A stretch of DNA of 64,000 bases from Anaerolineales bacterium (lineage in GTDB: Bacteria; Chloroflexota; Anaerolineae; Anaerolineales; Villigracilaceae). The position numbers were made by a program, and so were the translations under genes. The notes under the pieces are model-generated. The model was not told the DNA's origin and ran no database searches. It saw only the letters and a program-made list of their open reading frames with translations. Shown piece after piece: positions 8,855 through 16,737 of this stretch. The stretch lies in assembly GCA_015075275.1 (NCBI GenBank), contig JABTUU010000001.1, positions 1,095,216 to 1,159,215 of the forward strand. The letters run 5' to 3'. Positions within the stretch are counted from its first letter, which is position 1. Each line of letters begins with the position of its first letter.

Positions 8855-10216
8855 ATGAACGCTTACAGCACGATTGATGCATATCTTGAAAAGAATATGG
8901 ATAAAAGCATCGCCGAACTCTCCGCGCTTGTTGCGCAACCGAGCATCAGCGCGCAAGGAGTGGGGTTGAAAGAATGCGCGGCGTTGGTTGCGGATATGTT
9001 GCAGGCGCGCGGCTTCGCAGCCGAAGTCATGGACACCGAGGGCGCGCCTGTCGTCTTCGGCGAGCGAAAAGGCAAATCGGACAAAACGCTGCTGTTCTAC
9101 AACCATTACGACGTCCAACCGCCCGAGCCATTGGAATTATGGGAAACGCCTCCGTTCGAGCCGTCGCTGCGCGCGGGCAAACTATACGGTCGCGGCGTGA
9201 GCGACGATAAGTCGCACATCACTTCGCGCCTATTTGCCATTGACGCGTTGCTTGACGCCGACGGCGAGCTTCCGTGCAACGTTAAATTCATCATCGAAGG
9301 CGAAGAAGAAACTACCAGCGTTCACTTACACGAGTTCATCCTTGCACACAAAGACAAATTAAAAGCCGATGCGTGTATTTGGGAGTTCGGCGGCGTAGAT
9401 CACCGCGAAGTTCCAATGCAATCTCTTGGCTTGCGCGGAATTTGTTATGTGGAACTCTCGGTGGAACGACTCAATACCGATGTGCATTCCGGCGTGGGCG
9501 GTTCAATCATGGAAAACGCGGCATGGCGGCTGGTCTGGGCGCTCTCTACGCTCAAAGGACCCGACGAAAAGATTCTCATCCCCGGCTTCTACGACGACGT
9601 TAAGCCGCCCTCTGCACGCGATCGCGAACTAATGGCGGCGCTGCCCGACGTTGCCGAAGAGTACAAGAAACGCTTCGGCGTGCAAAAATTCATCAAAGGT
9701 CTCACCGGCGGAACCGACCTCAAAATGGAAGAGGTCTTCGTCCCCACTTGCACCATCTGCGGGCTTACCAGCGGCTACCAAGGACCAGGCGCGAAGACAG
9801 TCTTACCCGCCAAAGCCTCCGCCAAAGTAGATTTTCGCCTCGTGCCAGATCAGAAGCCTGAAGACATCCTTCGCAAACTTCGCGCGCATCTTGACGCGCA
9901 AGGATTTAACGATGTGCAAATTAATTTCCTCGGCGGCGAACCTGCGGCGCGCACCGATCCAGACGATCCGTTCGTACAAACTGTCATACAGACTGCCGAA
10001 GAGGTATACGAATTCCCTATGGAGATCGTTCCCATGGTCGGCGGTTCGGGACCCAATTATCCGTTCGTGCACGATCTTGGGCTGCCGGTCGCGACCGCCG
10101 GGCTTGGTCATCCGGATTCGCGCGCGCACGCACCCAACGAGAACATTCGCCTCGATTTATATCTCAAACACGCGCGGCACATGGCACGATTGATGAAAGA
10201 GTTCGCGCGCTCATAA
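8855..10216 (+). CDS. M20 family metallopeptidase (dipeptidase type)
   Basis: 453 residues. A GAGGAG site lies six bases before the ATG. Metal-site residues of the M20 family are present: NHYDVQPPEP (His and Asp), RGVSDDKSH (bridging Asp), EGEEETTS (catalytic and ligand Glu), and a final His in SRAHAPNENI. A lid/dimerisation domain is inserted at about 190-310 (DVHSGVGG motif). The size and HYDVQPPEP sequence match the CNDP-like dipeptidase subgroup, which cleaves dipeptides in the cytoplasm. Specificity cannot be read from sequence. Confidence 0.92.
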   Translation: MNAYSTIDAYLEKNMDKSIAELSALVAQPSISAQGVGLKECAALVADMLQARGFAAEVMDTEGAPVVFGERKGKSDKTLLFYNHYDVQPPEPLELWETPPFEPSLRAGKLYGRGVSDDKSHITSRLFAIDALLDADGELPCNVKFIIEGEEETTSVHLHEFILAHKDKLKADACIWEFGGVDHREVPMQSLGLRGICYVELSVERLNTDVHSGVGGSIMENAAWRLVWALSTLKGPDEKILIPGFYDDVKPPSARDRELMAALPDVAEEYKKRFGVQKFIKGLTGGTDLKMEEVFVPTCTICGLTSGYQGPGAKTVLPAKASAKVDFRLVPDQKPEDILRKLRAHLDAQGFNDVQINFLGGEPAARTDPDDPFVQTVIQTAEEVYEFPMEIVPMVGGSGPNYPFVHDLGLPVATAGLGHPDSRAHAPNENIRLDLYLKHARHMARLMKEFARS

Positions 10217-10284
10217 CCAGCCTATCTATCAGAACATGACCAAGATCACTCTGCTCCCGTTACGTCTCTTCCGTCAAGAGGGAC

Positions 10285-10290
10285 TATACT
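10285..10290 (+). promoter_or_regulatory. Possible -10 box before the CBS-ACT gene
   Basis: TATACT lies 30 bases before the ATG at 10321, in the intergenic gap after the M20 peptidase. A TTACGT 19 bases upstream is a weak -35 candidate. Confidence 0.35.
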
Positions 10291-10320
10291 GTATCTATCA
10301 TCGTCGTTATGGAGGTTTTT

Positions 10321-10965
10321 ATGCTTGTTAGTGAAAGAATGTCTCGTCCAGTAATTACCGTCGCGCCGGAAGACTCATTGCACGATACCGCCGAACTGTT
10401 TCGGCGCGAACACATCCGCCGCGCGCCGGTAGTTGAACACGGCAAGCTGGTCGGCATTATCTCGCAGTCAGATTTACTGAACGCATCTCCTTCAACGGTT
10501 ACATCGCTCAGCGTTTGGGAATTAAATTACCTCCTGAGCAAAGTGACTATTAGCCGCGTCATGAAGAAGAAAGTTCACACAGTCGCCGCAGATACCCCCA
10601 TCGAGGAAGCCGCGCGCATCATGGCGGATTACAAGATCGGCGGGTTGCCAGTCGTTAACGACTCCGGACGCGTAGTCGGCATGATCACCGAAACCGACCT
10701 GTTCAAAGTGTTCCTCGAAATGATGGGCGCTCGGCAAAAGGCAACGCGCGTTACCGCTCTCATCAACGATGAACGCGGCGAGCTCGCCAAACTGACAAAA
10801 GCCGTCGCCGACGCGGGTGGCAACTTCATCTCGCTCGGCACTTTCGCCGGCTCCGAAGCCGGCACAAAAGTAGTCACTTTCAAAGCGCTAGGCATTAAAG
10901 AGAAAGACGCTAAAAAAGCGCTTTCAAGCGTGGTGAAAAAATTCTGGGACGTTCGGACAAGTTAG
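10321..10965 (+). CDS. CBS-pair and ACT domain protein (AcuB-like)
   Basis: 214 residues. An ATG at 10309 is also in frame, but its own sequence (ATGGAGG) supplies the ribosome binding site for the ATG at 10321, which was therefore chosen. Two CBS motifs (about 1-58 and 75-135, RVMKKKVHTVAADTPIEEAA and IGGLPVVNDSGRVVGMITETDLF) are followed by a C-terminal ACT domain (about 140-214). CBS pairs bind adenine nucleotides and ACT domains bind amino acids, so this is a small-molecule sensor. The target is unknown. It is convergent with the next gene, whose stop lies one base away. Confidence 0.85.
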   Translation: MLVSERMSRPVITVAPEDSLHDTAELFRREHIRRAPVVEHGKLVGIISQSDLLNASPSTVTSLSVWELNYLLSKVTISRVMKKKVHTVAADTPIEEAARIMADYKIGGLPVVNDSGRVVGMITETDLFKVFLEMMGARQKATRVTALINDERGELAKLTKAVADAGGNFISLGTFAGSEAGTKVVTFKALGIKEKDAKKALSSVVKKFWDVRTS

Positions 10966-10966
10966 C

Positions 10967-11710
10967 CTAGCGCCGATTCGTGATCTTTCTGGGCGGTTTG
11001 CCTTTTAAGTCGTCTACTTCGCGAGGGGTTAACGCGCGCCATTGCCCCGGCGTGAGATTCCCCATGCGCAGCTCGCCGATGCGAATACGCAGAATGCGCA
11101 CGATCGGCAGCCCGAGTTGCTTACATGTCTCGCGGATCTGACGCTTGCGTCCCTCGCGCATCGTCACACGCACCCAGGCGCCCTTCCCTTGCGGCGATTC
11201 AAAGCGCAGCTCGACCGGTTGCGTCTTGTATCCATCTTCCAATACGACGCCGCGCCTCCATGTATCCAATTGTTCCGTATCGGGACGCCGCGCCAATAAA
11301 ACGCGATATTCCTTCTCGTGCCCGTACCGCGGATGCGTCAGACGATTCGCAAGGTCGCCGTCGTTCGTCATCAACACCAGCCCTTCGCTCTCAAAATCCA
11401 ATCTGCCGACGGGGTATAAATGTCCGGGCGCGTCAATCAGATCGCGTACCGTGCGACGCTCATCTCCTCTTTCCTTCTCAACAGTGGATAACACATTGCG
11501 CGGTTTATACAAAGCGATGTACGCCAATTTCTCCAGCGCGACAATAGGTTTACCGTCTACGGTGATTCTATCTGTTTGCGCATCCGCCTTCGCGCCCAAT
11601 GAGACGATCTGCCCGTTCACGCGCACGCGCCCCGCGGAAATAAACTCCTCGCAAGCGCGGCGCGAGCCGTATCCCGCTTGCGCGAGTATCTTCTGTAATC
11701 GTTCCTGCAT
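10967..11710 (-). CDS. rluB: 23S rRNA pseudouridine synthase (RluB/RsuA family)
   Basis: 247 residues from the ATG at 11710; a TTG six codons upstream is possible but less likely. The N-terminal S4 RNA-binding domain (QERLQKILAQAGYGSRRACE) precedes the catalytic domain with GRLDFESEGLVLMTNDGDLA, whose Asp is the catalytic residue, and the GRKRQIRETCKQLG motif. It isomerises uridine in rRNA. The subtype (RluB, RluE, RsuA) is inferred from overall layout. Other ScpA/ScpB genes often neighbour it, but here scpB is 4 kb away. Confidence 0.9.
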   Translation of the reverse strand: MQERLQKILAQAGYGSRRACEEFISAGRVRVNGQIVSLGAKADAQTDRITVDGKPIVALEKLAYIALYKPRNVLSTVEKERGDERRTVRDLIDAPGHLYPVGRLDFESEGLVLMTNDGDLANRLTHPRYGHEKEYRVLLARRPDTEQLDTWRRGVVLEDGYKTQPVELRFESPQGKGAWVRVTMREGRKRQIRETCKQLGLPIVRILRIRIGELRMGNLTPGQWRALTPREVDDLKGKPPRKITNRR

Positions 11711-11857
11711 CGTATGCTGTCCTGCCAAATCTTATTGAAATAAATTGTCGTCTGCCATCCGCGATAACCCCGCTATTATATCGAAGAAACAACTATTTCT
11801 CGAAAAGTGACAATACGCGGAAGCAGCTAAAAAAGCGAACTAAATTTCTCGCCGCAC

Positions 11858-11886
11858 TTGCGCCTCAATCGTCAAGTTAGTATACT
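11858..11886 (+). promoter_or_regulatory. Promoter of the Ser/Thr kinase gene, near-leaderless
   Basis: TTGCGC (11858-11863), a 17-base spacer and TATACT (11881-11886) form a good sigma-70-type promoter. The ATG at 11897 begins only 10 bases after the -10 box, so the leader would be about four bases and no ribosome binding site can be present. Confidence 0.6.
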
Positions 11887-11896
11887 TACGCCACTT

Positions 11897-13936
11897 ATGC
11901 CGCCTGAAAAGATCGGACGCTACGAAATTAAATCAGAGCTTGGGCGCGGAGGCTTTGCCACCGTGTATCTGGCGTACGATCCGCTCTTCGAACGCGAAGT
12001 AGCAATCAAATGTTTGCCGCCTGAATTAATTCATTCCGACCAGCAATTTCGCACTCGGTTCGAACGCGAATCGAAAATCATCGCTCAGTTAGAGCATCCC
12101 GCCATCGTGCCTGTCTACGATGTCGGTCAGGAAAACAATCAGCCTTATTTCGTCATGCGCTATATGAACGGCGGCTCGCTCTCAGACAGGATCAAGACGA
12201 AAGCCTATAGCGTTGAAGAAGCCCTGAAAGTCCTTGAGCAAATCGCGCCTGGCTTGGACGAAGCGCATGCAAAAGGAATCATCCACCGAGACTTAAAGCC
12301 CGGCAACATCTTATTCACGAATAACGGATTGCCGCTGATCGCAGATTTCGGGATCGCCAAGTTTTCTCAGGGCGACGGTCAAAACGTTACCGGCAGCGCG
12401 GTAATCGGAACGCCAGCCTATATCTCGCCGGAGCAAGCCTCCGGCGAAGAGATAGACGGACGCACAGACATTTACGCGTTAGGCGTTATTCTCTACGAAA
12501 TGCTGACCGGCCAGCAGCCCTATCAGGCAGACACGCCCTTAGCCTTGGTCGTCAAACACATTACCGAACCCGTTCCCAGAATACTGGACGCAAACCCCAA
12601 CCTACCCGCCTGGATGGACACGGTCATTGCGACGGCGATGGCAAAGAAGAAAGAAGACCGCTATGCGACTGCGGTCAAGATGACCGAGGCGATCAAAGCC
12701 TTCGCGCGCACCGCATCGCCAACGCTAGTCGCTCACGCGCCATCAAGCGCGCGCGCGCCGAAACGGCGCAGTTTCCTGCCGTTGGCGTTTGGCATTTTCG
12801 CGCTCGCGCTTCTCGCGCTCGGACTCGGAGCCAGAGCGCTCTTACTGCGCCGCGAATTTCGCGCCGCTGCCAAAACGACAGAAATTTCGTCTTACTCGCC
12901 GACAGTCGCATCGCCCACCCCCACTCTCGTAAGCACGCTGACGGCGCCGACCGCTGTTTCACTCACAGCGACAGCCGCTCCTACCATCGAATCAACTGCC
13001 GCGCCCATCTCCGCTCTGCCAGTCGTCGGCGGCGCGGACAAGATCGCCTTCGTCCGAAACGCCGATATTTGGATGATGAATATAGACGGCTCGGACTTTA
13101 CGCAACTGACCACAGACGGCGTCCCAAAGTTCAATTTGCAGTGGTTGGCGGGCGGCAAAACGCTGCTCTACATGAGCGGAAAGTCGGTCAAAACTGTGGA
13201 CATTGAAACGCTGCGCGAAGAAACGATCATGAGGTATCAGGCGGCGGACTACTTCGAGTCTTTTCAAGTTTCACCGGACGGAACGCAAGCCGCTTTAAGC
13301 GTTAACCGCGAATTGTTCGTCGTGCCATTCGCCCCCGAGAAACTAATTGAGGTCTCGAATCGAAACCATTTACTGGCATTGAATGGTTGTATTTTCTATG
13401 ACAAATTCGCCGTAACGGGTGCGCTATGGTCGCAGGATGGGAAACGACTCGCAATAAAGTTTCTAGCGAACAAGAGCGGAACGCAAGTAGACGCCATCCG
13501 GCTCATTGACATCACAAAATGCAAAGACGCCACTTTCGCCAAATTGGACGAATTTCCGATTGGGCGTTTCGAATTCGGCAGATGGATCGAACATTTCAGT
13601 TGGAACGGCGACTTGCTCTTTTATCTCAACAGCTCCAAGCGCAACGAAGGTTTTGGCGACCTGCTCTTTTACAACGGCGACACTCATAAATTTGAATTTC
13701 AGGCTCCATACGAGGGCAACTGCTGCTATCGAGACGCGTCCTTCAGCCCAGACGGCTCCTATGTAATTTTCGCTTTCCAAGATATTCGTCTCGGAACAAA
13801 CAGCCCGATCAACTTGTATTACTTGCCGTCAGACACGCTCACTTTTAAACGAAAGTTAGAGCCGATACCGCTGCCCGACGACTTCTTCACGCAACGCACC
13901 GAAAAGCCGCTCCCCGCCTTGCGGTCCGCGCAATGA
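11897..13936 (+). CDS. Transmembrane Ser/Thr protein kinase with extracellular TolB-like propeller
   Basis: 679 residues from the ATG at 11897. The kinase domain (about 9-275) is complete: glycine loop GRGGF at 16-20, Lys38, HRD with Asp132, DFG at 150-152 and GTPAYISPEQA. One transmembrane helix follows at about 296-318 (PLAFGIFALALLALGLGARA), then a Ser/Thr/Pro linker and a C-terminal region (about 375-660) with WD40/TolB-like blades (DIWMMNIDGSDFTQLTTDG, FSPDGSYVIFAF). The kinase faces the cytoplasm and the propeller lies outside, so it is likely a receptor kinase. No PASTA repeats are present, and its substrate is unknown. Confidence 0.92.
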   Translation: MPPEKIGRYEIKSELGRGGFATVYLAYDPLFEREVAIKCLPPELIHSDQQFRTRFERESKIIAQLEHPAIVPVYDVGQENNQPYFVMRYMNGGSLSDRIKTKAYSVEEALKVLEQIAPGLDEAHAKGIIHRDLKPGNILFTNNGLPLIADFGIAKFSQGDGQNVTGSAVIGTPAYISPEQASGEEIDGRTDIYALGVILYEMLTGQQPYQADTPLALVVKHITEPVPRILDANPNLPAWMDTVIATAMAKKKEDRYATAVKMTEAIKAFARTASPTLVAHAPSSARAPKRRSFLPLAFGIFALALLALGLGARALLLRREFRAAAKTTEISSYSPTVASPTPTLVSTLTAPTAVSLTATAAPTIESTAAPISALPVVGGADKIAFVRNADIWMMNIDGSDFTQLTTDGVPKFNLQWLAGGKTLLYMSGKSVKTVDIETLREETIMRYQAADYFESFQVSPDGTQAALSVNRELFVVPFAPEKLIEVSNRNHLLALNGCIFYDKFAVTGALWSQDGKRLAIKFLANKSGTQVDAIRLIDITKCKDATFAKLDEFPIGRFEFGRWIEHFSWNGDLLFYLNSSKRNEGFGDLLFYNGDTHKFEFQAPYEGNCCYRDASFSPDGSYVIFAFQDIRLGTNSPINLYYLPSDTLTFKRKLEPIPLPDDFFTQRTEKPLPALRSAQ

Positions 13937-14159
13937 TTTCTGCTCGACACATCGACGTAGAGAACCGCCTCATGCCTACGCCATCTAGGTACAATACTTT
14001 TTCGACAGTCTCGTTAGGCGGCTTGCAGACGCTTCACACAGCGCTGCTTCGAATTTATATCGTTCACAATCATACCGCTCACGGCAGCCTCAACTTATCC
14101 GCCTGCCATTAACGCAAACTATTGGTTCTTGCGCTTTAGATAAATAAAAAGGAGATAAT

Positions 14160-15305
14160 ATGCTGAAAATCCGATTCTCTTACCTAAGTATTTCGATCTT
14201 GGTGTTTACGTCAATCTTTTTCGGATCAAACACCAAGATTGTAAACGCGAGCTCATATTCAAAGGCAGCGGCTCTACCAAATCCCGCAGGAATGATTCTT
14301 CCAGCGCACGTATCAACCAAGCCGAAATATGGGATTAGCGGGGCTCATTTATCAGGTTTTGCAAGAAGATTTAAAAATGATACGAACCAAGTCATAACAA
14401 ACAACAACACAAAAACGAGCAGTATTGACATAGTTTTTAATGGAAGTGTTGTTGCTCCAATCTCAGGCACAATTCGAATTCCGGCTAGTTGTGCCAGTTC
14501 TAAATATCCTGCTCATCAAATTGTTTTTATACAAAACGCTGACGGAACTGCAATTGGACTGACGCATATAGCATTAAAAAATGAAATTAAGTCAGGTTCA
14601 ATCGTTACAAAAGGTCAAATAATCGGAAAAACAGCGTGGCCTATCCCGACTTCTGCATCCACATCCTTAGGATGTGGATATGGCACTTCTCCCCATATTC
14701 ACTTAACTTTAATGAAATGGACAAAGGGCCCCGGAAATATCATCAATTATTCAGAGCAATCTATAGTAAACAATTACATTTCCCAATGGATAGTAAAAAA
14801 CACTTACCTGGACGGACCACGGAATGACGTTCAAACAGGCAGATTCATAGAAGACATTGTGAAAATCTCATCTCCTCATCCATTTAGAAATGCAAATGGA
14901 TATAAGATTATTGAGGGACGAGACACAGGGGTTGTTCGCACTATGTTTTTTGTTCCAGGCAATCTTAAACAGACTTGGAATTTAATTTCCATTGGGGATG
15001 GTTATTACTATTTTAAAAACATGCAGTATAACAAATGCCTGTCAATTGAGAACTCAAGTGCAGCCAATAATGCCAAAGCAATTTTGCAAGATTGCACTGG
15101 CGCGTCTTCGCAACAGTTCCAATATGTAACCATCGCCAACGCGTTAGGGAAAATAGCGATCAAAGCAAAACATAGCGGTAAAGTTCTTGACATCCCGGTA
15201 AATTGGAGCGGAGATCCATTTGCCGGCAACGGCGACGCTTTGCAGATTCAACAATACGATGCATTCTATGGCACAAATCAACAATGGATAATATCTAAGC
15301 CGTGA
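14160..15305 (+). CDS. Secreted M23-like domain and ricin-B lectin protein
   Basis: 381 residues with a signal peptide (about 1-31, hydrophobic core ISILVFTSIFFG). A LytM/M23-like domain at about 95-190 retains VVAPISGTI, the LTHIAL His and the GTSPHIHLTL HxH, but the usual HxxxD first-ligand region reads TSSID without the His. It may therefore be inactive or divergent. The C-terminal part (about 245-381) has three QxW-like motifs (KQTWNL, SQQFQY, NQQWII) of a ricin-B lectin fold. The gene is clearly richer in A and T than its neighbours, hinting at transfer. A GGAG site lies five bases before the ATG. It probably binds cell-wall or polysaccharide material outside the cell. Confidence 0.75.
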   Translation: MLKIRFSYLSISILVFTSIFFGSNTKIVNASSYSKAAALPNPAGMILPAHVSTKPKYGISGAHLSGFARRFKNDTNQVITNNNTKTSSIDIVFNGSVVAPISGTIRIPASCASSKYPAHQIVFIQNADGTAIGLTHIALKNEIKSGSIVTKGQIIGKTAWPIPTSASTSLGCGYGTSPHIHLTLMKWTKGPGNIINYSEQSIVNNYISQWIVKNTYLDGPRNDVQTGRFIEDIVKISSPHPFRNANGYKIIEGRDTGVVRTMFFVPGNLKQTWNLISIGDGYYYFKNMQYNKCLSIENSSAANNAKAILQDCTGASSQQFQYVTIANALGKIAIKAKHSGKVLDIPVNWSGDPFAGNGDALQIQQYDAFYGTNQQWIISKP

Positions 15306-15307
15306 AT

Positions 15308-15355
15308 TTAGAAAGTGGGTTTTCAAGTGTTTTTTATTGAAAACCTACTTTCTAA
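15308..15355 (+). terminator. Strong hairpin after the M23-like/lectin gene
   Basis: Arms 15308-15326 and 15337-15355 form a 19-bp stem with one G-T pair and a T-rich 10-base loop, beginning two bases after the stop. The T-run is in the loop, not after the stem. The outer arm TTAGAAAGTGGG resembles the arm of the hairpin at 63711. Confidence 0.6.
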
Positions 15356-15466
15356 CAAGGGACGCAAATTAACGCTCCGAATCGAGGTGAAAATCGAAAC
15401 GTACCGCCAATGAACGGCAGCGTTAAAGAACAAAGTCAAACACGATCAGAAAATCCCCGCGCCTAT

Positions 15467-15492
15467 AAAAAGGCGGAGGATTCCTCCGCCTT
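15467..15492 (-). terminator. Rho-independent terminator of scpB
   Basis: On the minus strand a 10-bp stem (AAGGCGGAGG with CCTCCGCCTT, 3-base loop) is followed by a run of T, 20 bases after the scpB stop. This is a textbook intrinsic terminator. Confidence 0.8.
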
Positions 15493-15512
15493 CAATCAAA
15501 ATTCCCTTGCCT

Positions 15513-16094
15513 TTATCCTTTCAACAACTCGTCCTGCTTCGTCTCTTCCTCCTCAGGTCTTGCCAGCGGGGGCATTTCGAGGATCGAGCCTAAGCCGAAG
15601 TGCTGCAAAAATTCGGGCGTGGTCGAGTAGAGAATCGGACGGCCGGGTCCGTCGGCGCGGCCCGATTCGAAAATAAGATTCTTGTGCAAGAGACTCTTCA
15701 TCATACTGTCGCTGTTCACGCCGCGGATCGAGTCGATTTGCGGGCGCGTGACTGGTTGCTGGTACGCGACGATCGCCAGCGTTTCTAACGCGGCGCGGCT
15801 GAGGTTGGTCGTCGCCTCCAAGCCGAGAAAGCGTTCAACCAAGCCCGCCAGTTGCGACGCGGTCGTTAGTTGAACGCGCCCCGCGTGACGCTGGAGATTC
15901 AAACCGCGTTGTGCAAGCGAAGCGTCTAGTTCATTGAGTCCGCGCTCGACGACAGAAGGGGCGACGTCTAACGCAGCGGCAAGTTGCGTCAACGCCACCG
16001 GCTCGCCCGAAACAAATAACAGCGCTTCCAGTTGCGCGGCAAGCGGCAATTCGGGTTGGGGGTTTTCGCTTTCGATCGTCTCTAAATCGCCCAT
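15513..16094 (-). CDS. scpB: Segregation and condensation protein B
   Basis: 193 residues. The winged-helix ScpB signature is present: LEALLFVSGEPVALTQLAAAL, ETLAIVAYQQPVTRPQIDSIRGVNSD and the LLHKNLIFESGRADGPGRPILYSTT segment. ScpB bridges the kleisin ScpA and the SMC ATPase heads in the bacterial condensin complex. The usual upstream partner scpA is not adjacent here: the gene upstream is divergent. The C-terminus is acidic (EEEETKQDE). It ends in a clear intrinsic terminator. Confidence 0.93.
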   Translation of the reverse strand: MGDLETIESENPQPELPLAAQLEALLFVSGEPVALTQLAAALDVAPSVVERGLNELDASLAQRGLNLQRHAGRVQLTTASQLAGLVERFLGLEATTNLSRAALETLAIVAYQQPVTRPQIDSIRGVNSDSMMKSLLHKNLIFESGRADGPGRPILYSTTPEFLQHFGLGSILEMPPLARPEEEETKQDELLKG

Positions 16095-16096
16095 GC

Positions 16097-16102
16097 TATA
16101 AT
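16097..16102 (+). promoter_or_regulatory. -10 box before the 16121 lipoprotein gene
   Basis: TATAAT lies 18 bases before the ATG at 16121, in the 26-base gap between divergent scpB and this gene. No good -35 hexamer is apparent; part of the promoter would lie inside scpB. Confidence 0.35.
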
Positions 16103-16120
16103 TGCTCCAACAAAAAATCT

Positions 16121-16705
16121 ATGAAGATAAAATTTCTTTTCTTTCCACTAGCCGTCATTCTCGTCGTCAGTCTCGCTTGCACGCTTTTCGTCGGCGGTCC
16201 CGACTATTCGGACCTCCCGACTATCCCTGCATCTACGGAAGACGTTCAAAGCTTGAAAGACAGCGTTAAAAAAGCGTTTGAAGACGGCTTGCAGAGCGGC
16301 GTAGTGACCATTGCCATCACCGAACAACAACTGACTTCGTATCTTACGGCGCGGCTACAAAACGACCCCAACCTGCAGCAAGACAATAAACCGCTGATCG
16401 CAGATCCGCAAGCGTATCTGCGCGACGGGCAAATACAGATCTACGGAAAGACGCAACAAGGCATCTTCTCCGCCAATATCGGCGTTATCGTCAACGTCAG
16501 CGTAGACGATAACGGTAAGCCGAAAATCGAGATCGCGTCAGCCGACTTCGGTCCGTTCTCCGCGCCACAAGGCGTCAGCGAAGCGCTCACGGCGGCGATT
16601 GAAGAAGCCTATACCGGCGCATTCGGTCCGGTATTGACCGGCTTACGAGTCGAATCGATTTCAATCGCAGACGGAGTCATGACCATCAGCGGGCGAATCC
16701 GATAA
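16121..16705 (+). CDS. Putative lipoprotein of unknown function
   Basis: 194 residues. A short basic start (MKIK), a hydrophobic stretch and VVSLAC at residues 15-20 suggest a lipoprotein signal with Cys20. The mature part begins acidic and contains ITEQQLTSYLTARLQ, a motif of repeated beta strands and a final VESISIADGVMTISGRIR. The layout resembles small lipid-binding lipoproteins (LmeA-like), but I do not firmly recognise the family. It is the first gene of a long plus-strand run and is followed by a second lipoprotein gene 32 bases later. Confidence 0.65.
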   Translation: MKIKFLFFPLAVILVVSLACTLFVGGPDYSDLPTIPASTEDVQSLKDSVKKAFEDGLQSGVVTIAITEQQLTSYLTARLQNDPNLQQDNKPLIADPQAYLRDGQIQIYGKTQQGIFSANIGVIVNVSVDDNGKPKIEIASADFGPFSAPQGVSEALTAAIEEAYTGAFGPVLTGLRVESISIADGVMTISGRIR

Positions 16706-16737
16706 CGACGGGATTATACACCACCCGCATTGCGCCA

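Noticed and set aside
14009..14120. Integron attC-like site (GTTAGGC and GGCGG/CCGCC arms) before the AT-rich gene
   Set aside because: No matching RYYYAAC partner at the right distance and no integrase; the similarity is limited to one core-like heptamer.
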